Origin: an uncultured Bacteroidia bacterium
GTDB taxonomy: Bacteria; Bacteroidota; Bacteroidia; Bacteroidales; UBA932
Length of the DNA stretch: 64,000 nucleotides
NCBI GenBank assembly: GCA_902798975.1
Contig: CADBYT010000005.1
Location: forward strand, 1 to 64,000
Direction of reading: 5' to 3'
The notes under the pieces are model-generated. The model made no database searches. It worked only from the letters and a program-made list of their open reading frames with translations, and was not told the origin of the DNA. Below, one piece after another: positions 1-8,712 of this stretch (its first letter is position 1; each line of letters starts with the position of its first letter). The translations under genes were made by a program, and so were the position numbers.

Positions 1-1
1 C

Positions 2-118
2 TCCCAGTTCATGGGCAAGCTGAACGCCCAGAATATCGGACTGAACCGCAAGGTCCTCGCCGACCTCGCGATGAACAATCCGCAGGCGTTCGAAGCGATC
101 ATCAACTCTGTAAAATAA
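2..118 (+). CDS. rplT: 50S ribosomal protein L20, C-terminal end (partial)
   Basis: Only the last 38 codons are present; the 5' part lies outside the window. The frame ends with the typical L20 tail, including [10 protein letters not shown] and a short NPQAFEAI helix before TAA. L20 binds 23S rRNA early in assembly of the large subunit. It is co-directional with lepB 12 nt downstream, so the two may share a transcript. The identification rests on the C-terminal motif alone but is distinctive. Confidence 0.88.
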   Translation, partial: SQFMGKLNAQNIGLNRKVLADLAMNNPQAFEAIINSVK

Positions 119-130
119 TATTGTAAGAAC

Positions 131-1438
131 GTGAGCCTGAAGGAATTCACCCGCAACAAATGGACAAAGTTCGCCTTTTGGGCTTTGCTCTATACGGCGT
201 GGGTAATCTGGCTCGGGAACTTCTGGTGGCTTTTCGGCCTGGTGGTGGTATTCGACATCTTCATCACCCGCAAGGTTCACTGGAACTTCTGGAAGAAGCG
301 CTACAAGGAAGGGGAGAAGCATAGCAGCTGGAATGACTGGCTCGACGCCGCCATCTTCGCTGTCATCGTGGTCACCTTCGTCAACATGTTCTTCTTCCAG
401 GCCTTCAAGATTCCTTCATCCTCGATGGAGAGCAGCCTCTACACAGGAGACCACCTCTTCGTGAGCAAATTGACATACGGTCCCCGGATCCCCCAGACTC
501 CCCTGACCATTCCCTTCACGCACAACGTGATCTTCGGACGCGAGTCCTACTCGACCCTCATCCAGAACGATTACCGCCGGCTGAAAGGATTCCGGGAAGT
601 TAGACGCGGCGATTGCGTGGTGTTCGGTTTCCCCAACGGGGACACCGTCCTGCGCAGAGATCCCGTTGCGGATTACCACATGCTGGTGCGCGTACTTGGC
701 AGGCCGGCGGTGGACAAGCTGGGAGAGAAGGTTGTCCGCCCGATGGACAAAAAAGACCACTACGTGAAGCGTTGCGTCGCGATCCCCGGGGATACCCTGG
801 AGGTCAGGGACGGCCTGGTGTGGGTGAACGGCGAGCAGCAGCCGACTTATCCCGGTCTGCAGCTCAGCTACAAGGTCATCACCACCGGCCAGAAGATCAA
901 CGCCAAGACGCTGGAGAAGCTCGGCATCAACTCCGCCGAAGCCTGGTTCGATGCAGCATTGCCCGGTTATCCGGCGCTCTGCCTGACGGCCGGCATGCTG
1001 GAGGAACTGCAAAAAGTGAACTCCATCGTCAGCATCACGCCGAACCTGGAGACCGATCCGGCGTCCGTGGTGCAGGAGATCTTCCCCTTCACGCCGGACA
1101 CCGGCTGGACACGGGACTACTTCGGTCCGCTGTGGATTCCCCGCAAGGGGGCCACGGTCGCGCTCACACAGGACAATGCCGCGCTCTACGAGCGGATCAT
1201 CACGGCCTACGAAGGCGGCGACCTGCAGCAGGCGCTCCGCGATGGCTCATACACGTTCAAGCAGGATTATTACTTTATGATGGGTGACAACCGGCACAAT
1301 TCGCTCGACTCCCGCTACTGGGGGTTTGTCCCCGAAGACCACATCGTCGGCCGCCCGGCCCTGATCTGGCTCTCCACGGATAGCGCGAAACGGTTCCCCA
1401 AGAACATCCGGTGGCGCAGATTCCTTAAGTTTCTGTAG
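131..1438 (+). CDS. lepB: Signal peptidase I
   Basis: Inner-membrane serine protease that removes signal peptides from exported proteins. Two membrane segments lie at about residues 13-46 and 72-90. The catalytic Ser98 is in the motif PSSSM and the catalytic Lys213 in [11 protein letters not shown]. The third conserved box, [16 protein letters not shown], is at about 383-398. The protein has 435 residues, longer than the 324 of E. coli LepB, because about 165 residues separate the lysine box from the GDN box. The start is GTG at 131 with no Shine-Dalgarno; no better start is seen close by. It follows rplT by 12 nt. Confidence 0.95.
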   Translation: MSLKEFTRNKWTKFAFWALLYTAWVIWLGNFWWLFGLVVVFDIFITRKVHWNFWKKRYKEGEKHSSWNDWLDAAIFAVIVVTFVNMFFFQAFKIPSSSMESSLYTGDHLFVSKLTYGPRIPQTPLTIPFTHNVIFGRESYSTLIQNDYRRLKGFREVRRGDCVVFGFPNGDTVLRRDPVADYHMLVRVLGRPAVDKLGEKVVRPMDKKDHYVKRCVAIPGDTLEVRDGLVWVNGEQQPTYPGLQLSYKVITTGQKINAKTLEKLGINSAEAWFDAALPGYPALCLTAGMLEELQKVNSIVSITPNLETDPASVVQEIFPFTPDTGWTRDYFGPLWIPRKGATVALTQDNAALYERIITAYEGGDLQQALRDGSYTFKQDYYFMMGDNRHNSLDSRYWGFVPEDHIVGRPALIWLSTDSAKRFPKNIRWRRFLKFL

Positions 1439-1445
1439 GTTTCAA

Positions 1446-1477
1446 TTTGGAAATCAGAAAATTAAAAGCGATATTTG
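1446..1477 (+). promoter_or_regulatory. Bacteroidota-type promoter of the rpmB-rpmG operon
   Basis: A TTTG (-33 box) at 1446-1449 and GATATTTG (-7 box) at 1470-1477 are separated by 20 nt. The placement leaves a leader of roughly 35 nt before rpmB. It matches the TTTG/TAnnTTTG architecture used by the primary sigma factor of this phylum, with one mismatch in the -7 box. Confidence 0.55.
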
Positions 1478-1517
1478 CACCCCGCTTCAAGAAAAAAGAG
1501 ATAAAAAAGATACAACC

Positions 1518-1760
1518 ATGGCAAAAGTTTGTCAAATCACCGGAAGGAAGAGAATGAAAGGCAACAACGTTGCCCATTCCAAGCTGCGCACCAAGCGCGA
1601 CTTCTCCCTGAACCTCAAGAATAAGCGTTTCTGGAGCGAGGAGGAGCAGAGGTATGTGACCCTCAAGGTTTCTTGCAAGGGTATGCGGATCATCGAGAAG
1701 AACGGCCTCGAGGCCACGCTTCGCGATGCCAAGAAGAAAGGATTGATTAACCTTGTTTAA
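1518..1760 (+). CDS. rpmB: 50S ribosomal protein L28
   Basis: 80-residue large-subunit protein. It begins [11 protein letters not shown] and shows the L28 pattern of a basic N-terminus with NNVAHS, then KNKRFW and a C-terminal KKKGLINL. It is the first gene of the rpmB-rpmG-DUF4295 operon, followed after 11 nt by rpmG. No Shine-Dalgarno is visible; the ATG is preceded by an A-rich leader, as is normal in this phylum. Confidence 0.97.
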   Translation: MAKVCQITGRKRMKGNNVAHSKLRTKRDFSLNLKNKRFWSEEEQRYVTLKVSCKGMRIIEKNGLEATLRDAKKKGLINLV

Positions 1761-1771
1761 ACTCTAGTATT

Positions 1772-1960
1772 ATGGCAAAGAAAACGAAAGGAAACAGGGT
1801 GCAGGTCATCCTCGAATGCACGGAGCAGAAGGCCAGCGGCGTTCCCGGCATTTCCCGCTACATCACCACCAAGAACAAGAAGAACACGCCTGACCGTCTC
1901 GAGCGCAAGAAGTACAATCCGTACCTCAAGAAGGTCACGGTCCATCGTGAAATCAAATAA
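1772..1960 (+). CDS. rpmG: 50S ribosomal protein L33
   Basis: 62-residue L33 with the usual start [17 protein letters not shown] and the TTKNKKN and [12 protein letters not shown] segments. It lacks the CxxC zinc ribbon pairs, so it is the zinc-independent form. It lies between rpmB and the DUF4295 gene with short spacers (11 and 17 nt), consistent with one transcript. Confidence 0.97.
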   Translation: MAKKTKGNRVQVILECTEQKASGVPGISRYITTKNKKNTPDRLERKKYNPYLKKVTVHREIK

Positions 1961-1977
1961 TTAAAGGAGATTAGATT

Positions 1978-2139
1978 ATGGCAAAGAAAGCCGTTGCAAC
2001 CTTCGCAGCCAAGGCCGGTGCCAAGAGCATGGTCAAGTGCATCCGCATGGAGAAATCCCCCAAGACCGGCGCTTACGTCTTCACGGAGCAGCTCGTCGAG
2101 GCCGAAAAGGCCAAGGAATTTTTCGACAGCAAGAAATAA
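1978..2139 (+). CDS. DUF4295 family small protein
   Basis: 53-residue basic protein starting MAKKAVATFAAKAG and ending FFDSKK. It belongs to the DUF4295 family, which is restricted to Bacteroidota and regularly sits directly after rpmB-rpmG and before ftsY, exactly as here. The position strongly suggests a ribosome-associated role, but no function is established. An AGGAG is visible 11 nt upstream of the ATG, one of the few Shine-Dalgarno-like sites in the window. A hairpin terminator follows at once. Confidence 0.93.
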   Translation: MAKKAVATFAAKAGAKSMVKCIRMEKSPKTGAYVFTEQLVEAEKAKEFFDSKK

Positions 2140-2157
2140 TTTCTCCTGATTAGAGAT

Positions 2158-2184
2158 AAAGCCGGTCTTTCGACCGGCTTTTTT
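2158..2184 (+). terminator. Rho-independent terminator of the rpmB-rpmG-DUF4295 operon
   Basis: Inverted repeat GCCGGT/ACCGGC around a CTTTCG loop, followed by a run of six T residues. It sits 19 nt after the DUF4295 stop. Its T-run overlaps the place where the -33 element of the next promoter (ftsY) should be. Confidence 0.9.
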
Positions 2185-2197
2185 CGTTCATTTTTTG

Positions 2198-2205
2198 TAT
2201 CTTTG
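2198..2205 (+). promoter_or_regulatory. -7 box in front of ftsY (predicted leaderless)
   Basis: A perfect TATCTTTG -7 box ends only 6 nt before the ATG of ftsY, so transcription should begin at or next to the start codon. No convincing TTTG -33 element is present because the upstream terminator occupies that position. The next in-frame ATG is at 2218. Confidence 0.6.
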
Positions 2206-2211
2206 TAAGCT

Positions 2212-3096
2212 ATGGCAATGAGTTTCTTTCAACGGATTTCCCGGGCCGTGATCGGCAAGTCGAGGGTCGACGACGACACCCTCGACGCGATCGAGGAGGC
2301 CCTGGTCGAGTCGGACATGGGCGTCGAGACGACCTTGAAGGTCATCGACCGCCTGGAAGAGCGCGTCGAGCGCGACAAGTTCATGTCGTTTGACGAGCTG
2401 GTGGGCCTGCTCCGCGAGGAGATAGGGTCGCTGGTGGGGGAGAGCGTGGAGCCGTTCGACTTCAGCAAGAAACCCTACGTCATCCTGGTGGTGGGCGTGA
2501 ACGGCGTGGGCAAGACCACGACGATAGGCAAACTGGCCGCCATGCTGAAGGCCCAGGGCAAGAAGGTCCTGCTCGGCGCTGCGGACACCTTCCGCGCGGC
2601 GGCGGTGGACCAGCTGACCATCTGGGCGGAGCGCGCCGATGTGGACCTCGTCAAGCAGGCGATGGGTTCCGATCCGGCCTCCGTGGCGTACGACACCGTC
2701 CAGGCTGCGGTGGCGCGCGGCGCCGACGTGGCGATCATCGACACGGCGGGGCGCCTGCACAACCGCATCGACCTGATGAACGAGCTCACAAAGATCCGCA
2801 ACGTCATCCGAAAGGTGGTCCCCGACGGGCCGCACGACGTGATGCTGATTCTGGACGCCTCCACGGGCCAGAACGCCTTCGCGCAGGCGAAGGAATTCGC
2901 CCGGGCCACGGATATCACCTCCCTGACCGTCACCAAGCTCGACGGCACGGCCAAGGGCGGCGTGGTCGTGGGTGTGTCCGACCAGTTCCACATCCCGGTG
3001 AAGTTCATTGGCGTGGGCGAGGGCATAAACGATTTGAAGGTCTTCGACAAGCAGGAATTTGTGGAGCAGCTGTTCGCTCCGGAAGATTTGAAATAG
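2212..3096 (+). CDS. ftsY: Signal recognition particle receptor FtsY
   Basis: SRP-type GTPase that docks ribosome-SRP complexes at the Sec translocon. It has the NG core only: a helical N domain (about 1-85) and a G domain with P-loop GVNGVGKTT (95-103), DTFRAA (125-130), the DTAGR box near 183 and TKLDGTAKGG near 242-251. The acidic A domain of E. coli FtsY is absent, as is usual in this phylum. 294 residues. Start at 2212; 2218 is an alternative. The -7 box lies 6 nt upstream. pheT follows after 16 nt. Confidence 0.97.
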   Translation: MAMSFFQRISRAVIGKSRVDDDTLDAIEEALVESDMGVETTLKVIDRLEERVERDKFMSFDELVGLLREEIGSLVGESVEPFDFSKKPYVILVVGVNGVGKTTTIGKLAAMLKAQGKKVLLGAADTFRAAAVDQLTIWAERADVDLVKQAMGSDPASVAYDTVQAAVARGADVAIIDTAGRLHNRIDLMNELTKIRNVIRKVVPDGPHDVMLILDASTGQNAFAQAKEFARATDITSLTVTKLDGTAKGGVVVGVSDQFHIPVKFIGVGEGINDLKVFDKQEFVEQLFAPEDLK

Positions 3097-3112
3097 ATAA
3101 AAAGACAAAGAT

Positions 3113-5554
3113 ATGAAGCTCAGTTACAATTGGCTCAAGGAGTATTTGAAGTGTGACCTCACCCCGCAGGAAGTGGCGGACGCGATGACCGCGATCGGCA
3201 TCGAAGTGGACGGTGTGGAGGAGCAGGAGCAGATCCCCGGCGGACTCGCCGGTGTCGTGGTGGCCCGCGTACTCACCTGCGAGGCCCATCCGGATTCCGA
3301 CCACCTGCATGTGACCACGGTGGACGCCGGCGCGGGCGAACCTCTGACGGTGGTCTGCGGCGCACCCAACGTGGCGGCCGGCCAGAAGGTCCTCTTCGCC
3401 CAGATCGGCACCGTGCTCCCGGGCGACTTCAAGATCAAGAAATCCAAGATCCGCGGCATCGAGTCCTTCGGCATGATCTGCGCCGAAGACGAGCTCGGCA
3501 TCGGCACGGACCACGCAGGCATCATGGTCCTGCCGGAGGAGGCCGTGGTCGGCACGCCCGCCAAGGAATACCTCCAGCTGGGTACGGAGGCGGTGATCGA
3601 ATATGAGATTACGGCCAACCGCATCGACGCGGCCTCCCATTGGGGCGTGGCCCGCGACCTGTACGCCTGGCTCCGCCTGAACGGCCGTCCCTGCGAGCTC
3701 GTGAAGCCCTCTGTTGACGCTTTCCGCGAGGGCGCGGGCGAAGGCCTGCCCATCGAGGTGCGCGACACCGACGGCGCTCCGCGCTATACCGGCATCACGG
3801 TCAAGGGCGTGAAGGTCGGCCCGTCGCCGGAATGGCTGCAGCATCACCTGACCAGCATCGGACTGCGTCCGATCAACAATATCGTGGACATCTCCAACTT
3901 CGTGCTTTTCGAGCTCGGACAGCCTCTCCACACCTTCGACGCCGGCAAGATCGGCGGCGGCCGCGTGGTGGTGCGCCGTGCCGCACAGGGCGAAGTGATC
4001 CGCACGCTCGACGGCGTGGAGCGCAAGCTCGACGCGCGCGACATGGTCATCGCCGACACGCAGGTGCCGATGTGCATCGCGGGCGTGTTCGGCGGCGAGG
4101 ACAGCGGCGTGACCGAGGCCACCACGGACGTGTTCGTGGAGAGCGCCTACTTCGATCCCGCCTCCATCCGCCGCACCTCCAAGAGCCAGACCCTGCAGAC
4201 CGACGCCTCGTTCCGCTACGAGCGCGGCGCCGACCCGGAGATTCCCATTTACGCGCTCAAGCGCGCCGTACTCCTCATCCTGGAGTGCGCCGGCGGCGAG
4301 GTCGTGGGCAAGATCCGCGAATCCTACCCGAAGCCCTACGAGCGCAAGCGCATCGAGCTGGACTACGACCGCATCGAGCGTTTCGCCGGGCAGGCGATCG
4401 GCCATGACACCATCGAGAACCTCCTGACCTGGCTGAATTACGACTTCCTCGAGAAGCGCCCCGGCGGTGCCGTGGTGGCCGCCCCGTCCTACATGGTGGA
4501 CGTGTACCGCGAGTGCGACGTGGTGGAGGAGATCCTCCGCGTCTACGGCTACGACAACATCGCCCTGCCGCACCATATGAAGATGTCGGTTTCCGCCACG
4601 CCGAAGCCGGATCCCGAAGCGGTGCGCAACGCCGTGTCCAACTTCCTCGCGGCGAATGGCTTCGTGGAAATCATGAACAATTCCCTGACCAAGGGGGACT
4701 ACTATACCGGGCTGCAGACCTTCCCGGCCGAGAAGTGCGTGCGCATCGTGAACCCGCTCAGCCAGGATCTTAACGTGATGCGCCAGACCCTCATTCTGGG
4801 CGGCCTGGAGGTCATCGCCTATAACCTGAACCGCCAGATCTCCTCGCTGCGTACCTTCGAGTACGGCAGCGTCTACAGCCGCCTGACCGACAAGCCGGGC
4901 GAGACACTGGAGGGTTACGAGGAGCATACCTGCTTCACCCTGATGCTGACCGGCACGCCGGAGAAATCCTGGCGCGCGGAGCCTGCGAAGAGTGATTATT
5001 TCCAGCTGAAGGGTTACCTGGAGCTGCTCCTGCGCCGCTACGGCGCCGAACTGGACCAGCTGTGGACCGAGGCGGCCCCGTCCGATATCTGGGCGGAGGG
5101 CATGTCCTATTCGCTCCCCGGCAAGGGCCCGCAGCTCGCGGTGATGGGCACGGTCAATCCCGCGCTCACGCGCAAGTTCGGCATCAAGCAGCCGGTCTTC
5201 GCCGCCGAGATCAACTGGCCGGCCCTGTTCGCGCTCGTGAAGCGCGACAAGGTGAGCTTCAGCGAACTGCCGAAGTTCCCGGCCGTGCGCCGCGACCTGG
5301 CGTTGCTGCTCGACGAGGGCGTCAGCTACGGAGACCTGCGCGCCGCAGCCTTCAAGCAGGCGAAGAAACTGCTGAAGCAGGTAGGCCTGTTCGACGTGTA
5401 CCGCGGCGACAAGATCCCTGCCGGCAAGAAGCAGTACGCGCTGAGTTTCGTGATCCAGGATCTGGAGCGTACGCTCACGGACCAGGATACCGAGCGCCTG
5501 ATGGAACGCCTGCTGGATACGTTCAAGAAAGATTTCGGCGCCCAGCTCAGGTAG
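3113..5554 (+). CDS. pheT: Phenylalanine--tRNA ligase beta subunit
   Basis: 813-residue beta chain of the (alpha-beta)2 enzyme that charges tRNA-Phe. Domain order is complete: OB-fold tRNA-binding domain (about 40-150), B3/B4 editing domain (about 210-385), B5 domain (about 405-475), catalytic-like core, and the C-terminal FDX-ACB anticodon-binding domain (about 720-812). Length is normal for the family. pheS is not in the window. It lies 16 nt after ftsY and its stop directly abuts the next gene, so these form an operon. Confidence 0.97.
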   Translation: MKLSYNWLKEYLKCDLTPQEVADAMTAIGIEVDGVEEQEQIPGGLAGVVVARVLTCEAHPDSDHLHVTTVDAGAGEPLTVVCGAPNVAAGQKVLFAQIGTVLPGDFKIKKSKIRGIESFGMICAEDELGIGTDHAGIMVLPEEAVVGTPAKEYLQLGTEAVIEYEITANRIDAASHWGVARDLYAWLRLNGRPCELVKPSVDAFREGAGEGLPIEVRDTDGAPRYTGITVKGVKVGPSPEWLQHHLTSIGLRPINNIVDISNFVLFELGQPLHTFDAGKIGGGRVVVRRAAQGEVIRTLDGVERKLDARDMVIADTQVPMCIAGVFGGEDSGVTEATTDVFVESAYFDPASIRRTSKSQTLQTDASFRYERGADPEIPIYALKRAVLLILECAGGEVVGKIRESYPKPYERKRIELDYDRIERFAGQAIGHDTIENLLTWLNYDFLEKRPGGAVVAAPSYMVDVYRECDVVEEILRVYGYDNIALPHHMKMSVSATPKPDPEAVRNAVSNFLAANGFVEIMNNSLTKGDYYTGLQTFPAEKCVRIVNPLSQDLNVMRQTLILGGLEVIAYNLNRQISSLRTFEYGSVYSRLTDKPGETLEGYEEHTCFTLMLTGTPEKSWRAEPAKSDYFQLKGYLELLLRRYGAELDQLWTEAAPSDIWAEGMSYSLPGKGPQLAVMGTVNPALTRKFGIKQPVFAAEINWPALFALVKRDKVSFSELPKFPAVRRDLALLLDEGVSYGDLRAAAFKQAKKLLKQVGLFDVYRGDKIPAGKKQYALSFVIQDLERTLTDQDTERLMERLLDTFKKDFGAQLR

Positions 5555-6181
5555 GTGATGCGCCGGGCGGGTCATATCGTGGCATTGGCGGCGCTCCTGG
5601 CGGCGCTCTGCGCCTGCAACCGCGCCCGCGTAATCCCGGAAAATGACCTGATCCGCATCTATCACGACATGTTCCTGGCCGACCAGTGGGTCCGGGACAA
5701 CCCGGACCGCCGTTCAGCCGTCGATACGACCCTGCTTTTCGATCCGATTTTCCGTCGCTACGGCTACGACTTTGAGGATTACGACCGGACGGTCCACTAC
5801 TACATCGACCACAACGAGAAATATGTGAAGCTCCTGAACAAAGTGGAGGAACAGCTGAAGAAGGAAGGGGAGCGCCTGCAGAAAGAAGCCGACATCCTGA
5901 CGGCCCGGGAAGTGGAACTGAACCGCTTCCGCCGGGGTTACCGCAGGTCGGATTTTTCGTCGGATTCGCTGCGCTGGGCTTTCCCGCAGCGCCTCTGGCC
6001 GCTTGATACCACAAATACACAACTATATGGATTATCTGAAGAAATACGGCTACAGCCCCGTGGAAGAAGAGGTGGCGAACCGAATCCAAAAGGTGGCTTC
6101 CAGCCTGGAGGGACTCTCCTCCCCGGAAGTGCTGAAGAAGTGCTTCGCCCTGATGGATTTGACCACGTTAAAGTCAAATGA
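5555..6181 (+). CDS. DUF4296-type lipoprotein (3' end overlaps deoC)
   Basis: Predicted lipoprotein: signal peptide with a lipobox ending LCAC at about residues 17-20, then a helical domain with ENDLIRIYHDMFLADQW and a charged coiled segment (about 86-115), as in DUF4296 proteins of Bacteroidota. Function unknown. It starts with GTG directly after the pheT stop; ATG at 5558 is an alternative. The ORF is 208 residues, but the residues after about 150 lie over the deoC reading frame and look like shadow sequence. The natural stop has probably been lost, so the real domain likely ends near 6005. Confidence 0.7.
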   Translation: MMRRAGHIVALAALLAALCACNRARVIPENDLIRIYHDMFLADQWVRDNPDRRSAVDTTLLFDPIFRRYGYDFEDYDRTVHYYIDHNEKYVKLLNKVEEQLKKEGERLQKEADILTAREVELNRFRRGYRRSDFSSDSLRWAFPQRLWPLDTTNTQLYGLSEEIRLQPRGRRGGEPNPKGGFQPGGTLLPGSAEEVLRPDGFDHVKVK

Positions 6182-6917
6182 CACCGTCGCGTCCGTCAGC
6201 AAGCTGGTGGACAAAGTGAACCGCCTCCCGGAGGAGTATCCGGACTACCCGCTGCCCGCTTCGGTGTGCGTCTATCCCAATTTCGCCTCCGTCGTGCGGG
6301 AGCGCCGCTGCAGCCCGGAGTTACACGTGACCACGGTCGCCAGCTGCTTCCCTTCGGCGCAGAGTTTCCTGGAGGTGAAGGTGCAGGAGTGCGTGCTGGC
6401 CGTGCGGAACGGCGCGGACGAGGTGGACATCGTCCTGGCGCTCAACGCCTTCCTGGCGGAGGATTACGACGCCGCGGCGAATGAGATCGTGCAGATGAAG
6501 CAGGCCATCGATGCAGAGGCCGCCCGCCAGGGCCGCCCCGTCGTGCTCAAGGTCATCCTGGAGACGGGCCTGCTCGTCACGCCGGAGCGCATCGCGCAGG
6601 CCTCGTTCCTGGCGATGGAGGCGGGTGCCGACTTCATCAAGACCTCGACCGGCAAGGTGGAGGTGAACGCCACGCCGACGGCTGCCTGGGTGATGTGCGA
6701 ATGCATCAAGGCCTTTTACGCCAAAACCGGTCGCAAGGTCGGCTTCAAGGCCGCCGGCGGCATTTCCAACGATCGCGACGCCCTGCTCTATTATTACATC
6801 GGCGCCACGGTGCTGGGCAAAGAATGGGTTGACAAGGCGACTTTCCGCTTCGGCGTGAGCCGTCTGGGCAATAGCCTGATGGGTGCAATCGAACAAAAGA
6901 CGGTCAATTTCTTCTGA
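6027..6917 (+). CDS. deoC: Deoxyribose-phosphate aldolase
   Basis: 296-residue class I aldolase that cleaves 2-deoxyribose-5-phosphate to acetaldehyde and glyceraldehyde-3-phosphate in deoxynucleoside salvage. The Schiff-base lysine is Lys205 in GADFIKTSTG and the second catalytic lysine is Lys241 in VGFKAAGGI. An in-frame extension to 6003 exists, but ATG 6027 gives the usual family N-terminus (MDYLKKYGYS). The first about 150 nt are overlapped by the upstream lipoprotein ORF in another frame. A terminator follows. Confidence 0.95.
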   Translation: MDYLKKYGYSPVEEEVANRIQKVASSLEGLSSPEVLKKCFALMDLTTLKSNDTVASVSKLVDKVNRLPEEYPDYPLPASVCVYPNFASVVRERRCSPELHVTTVASCFPSAQSFLEVKVQECVLAVRNGADEVDIVLALNAFLAEDYDAAANEIVQMKQAIDAEAARQGRPVVLKVILETGLLVTPERIAQASFLAMEAGADFIKTSTGKVEVNATPTAAWVMCECIKAFYAKTGRKVGFKAAGGISNDRDALLYYYIGATVLGKEWVDKATFRFGVSRLGNSLMGAIEQKTVNFF

Positions 6918-6954
6918 AAAATGTGATTCTTTCAGTCCCTGAGACCAGGAAAAT

Positions 6955-6986
6955 CGGCCCTGCACGCTTGCGTGTGGGGCTTTTTT
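6955..6986 (+). terminator. Terminator after deoC
   Basis: GC-rich hairpin with arms GCCCTGCACGC and GCGTGTGGGGC (two wobble pairs) closed by a TT loop and followed by six T residues. It ends the pheT-deoC transcription unit. Confidence 0.85.
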
Positions 6987-7059
6987 GAAATTAAACGATT
7001 AATCGGAAATGTAAACGGATCGTTCGTGCGACCTTTGCCGGAGTTAAACTATTTGGCTT

Positions 7060-8643
7060 ATGAAAAGGTTGTTTGAACTTTCTTTGACGGCCCTGCTGGC
7101 CGTCTGCTGCACCTCCGGTGTGCTGGAACCTGTTGTCGAGACGCCCACGCCTTCTCCTGCGGTCGACGACTCCGACATGATCATCCTTGGCGAGCAGCTG
7201 GAGGATCCCTATTCCGTGGAGAACATGACCAAGGCGCTGGAAGCTGTCTACCCGACCAAAGCCGGCATCCGAGTGCCCGTGCCCGCGACCCATTATTATA
7301 TGCGTTTCCTGCCGAAGAACCGGAAGGAGTATGATATCCTGGAGAGAGAATATACCCTGCTGGATCATCCGCTGGATTACGAAATCGTGCGGGATGGGGA
7401 CTGGTACCATGATCCTGAGATTCCGGACGGACAGATTACCTGGCAGTATGCGGTCGTGCCTGTGGATGCCTCCACGCCTCACCTCATCCGCAGTGAGATC
7501 CTGCACGGCTGCTACATCCCTTCTGAGCGGGCGGAGACCAAATCGGAGGACGGCATCGACTGGGCGGCCGTGGAGCGAGAATCGTTCCGCCTGACGGGCA
7601 ACGAGGCCATGCTGGAGGCTCCGACCAAGGGCGGCGACGCCGAAGCAAAGCCGGCCGGCCGCATTTCTATCGTGGATCCGGCCCGGGGCGGGGAGCCGGA
7701 AGGCGTTCGCGGCGTGCAAGTGGCCTGCAATCTCTTTGTCAAGACGGGGAGTGCCTTTACCGACGAGGACGGGCGCTACCAGATGTCGCAGGGCTTCGCC
7801 GGGAAGCCCCGCTACCGGCTTATCTTCAAGAATTCGTCCGGCTTCAACATCGGCTTCAACCTCCTGCTGGTGCCCGCCTCCGTGTCCACGCTGGGCAACG
7901 GGGAGGCGGCGGGCCTGGACGCGCAGGTGGACCGGAATTCCGACCGGAAACTCTTCAGCCGCTGCGTGGTCAATAACGCCGGCTACGACTACATCCAGCG
8001 TTGCAGCTCCACCTCGCCGTCCATCAAGACGCCGCCGTCCAACCTGCGTCTGTGGCTGTTCCAGGGCCTTGATGTCAGCATCACCGCCATGCTGCAGCAG
8101 GGCGCGATCATCGACAATGGCCAGATTGGGAAGCTGCTGGGAATCTATGCCGTTCTGTTGAAGATCTTCCTGCCGGACATCATGCTCGGCCTCAAGGGCC
8201 AGGATGACTATGACGACATCTACGCGGAGGCCATGCACGCGTTCGCGCATGCCAGCCATTTCAAGCAGGCGGGGATCCTCTACTGGGACAAATATGTCCG
8301 TTTCCTGGTCAAATCCTACATTACTTCAAGTTTCACGGTTTACGGCACGGGATCGGAGGAGGACCACGGCTACTGTGAGGTGGGGGAGATGTGGGCCCAT
8401 TTCTTCCAGACCGTGCTCTACCGGGAACGTTACGGGGACGAGAACGTGCCGCAGTTCGGCGACCGCCAGTGGTTCCGCCCGCAGATCCTGTTGGAGCTGG
8501 AGAAGCAGGGCCTGGATGCCAACCGCATCTTCCAGGTGCTCGGCTCGGACGTAACGGACCGGGAGATGTTCCAGAAGAAGCTGATCAGCTATTATCCGGA
8601 GTACAAGGCGGCCATTAATGAGGCCTTTGCGAAGTACAATTGA
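7060..8643 (+). CDS. Lipoprotein with carboxypeptidase-regulatory-like domain and degenerate HExxH region
   Basis: 527-residue protein with an N-terminal signal and Cys16/Cys17 as likely lipidation site (the lipobox LAVC is imperfect). Residues about 215-260 (GVQVACNLF to YRLIFKN) look like a carboxypeptidase-regulatory/CNA-B-type fold. Near 390-401 the segment MHAFAHASHF keeps the histidine spacing of an HExxH zinc-protease site (H393, H397) but has Ala instead of the catalytic Glu; GEMWAHFF follows at about 442-449. I infer a metalloprotease-like fold that has lost catalysis. Monocistronic; a weak GACCTTTG box lies at 7031-7038. Function unknown. Confidence 0.75.
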   Translation: MKRLFELSLTALLAVCCTSGVLEPVVETPTPSPAVDDSDMIILGEQLEDPYSVENMTKALEAVYPTKAGIRVPVPATHYYMRFLPKNRKEYDILEREYTLLDHPLDYEIVRDGDWYHDPEIPDGQITWQYAVVPVDASTPHLIRSEILHGCYIPSERAETKSEDGIDWAAVERESFRLTGNEAMLEAPTKGGDAEAKPAGRISIVDPARGGEPEGVRGVQVACNLFVKTGSAFTDEDGRYQMSQGFAGKPRYRLIFKNSSGFNIGFNLLLVPASVSTLGNGEAAGLDAQVDRNSDRKLFSRCVVNNAGYDYIQRCSSTSPSIKTPPSNLRLWLFQGLDVSITAMLQQGAIIDNGQIGKLLGIYAVLLKIFLPDIMLGLKGQDDYDDIYAEAMHAFAHASHFKQAGILYWDKYVRFLVKSYITSSFTVYGTGSEEDHGYCEVGEMWAHFFQTVLYRERYGDENVPQFGDRQWFRPQILLELEKQGLDANRIFQVLGSDVTDREMFQKKLISYYPEYKAAINEAFAKYN

Positions 8644-8665
8644 GAATTGCGGTGGACCGTGCAGA

Positions 8666-8700
8666 TTTTTTTGTCATTTTTCCAAAATGTTGTATCTTTG
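8666..8700 (+). promoter_or_regulatory. Promoter of tRNA-Leu
   Basis: TTTTTTTG (8666-8673) and TATCTTTG (8693-8700) separated by 19 nt form a textbook Bacteroidota promoter. The tRNA starts 12 nt after the -7 box. Confidence 0.85.
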
Positions 8701-8712
8701 CAGTCCATTCGA

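Noticed and set aside
3005..5665. Long open frame (886 codons) on the minus strand across pheT
   Set aside because: It is antisense to a fully conserved pheT. Such mirror frames are common in GC-rich genes with strong third-position bias; the translated sequence is rich in His/Ala/Asp/Arg and matches no family. The same applies to the long antisense frames over typA (14813-16333), murD, ftsI, ftsA and sppA.
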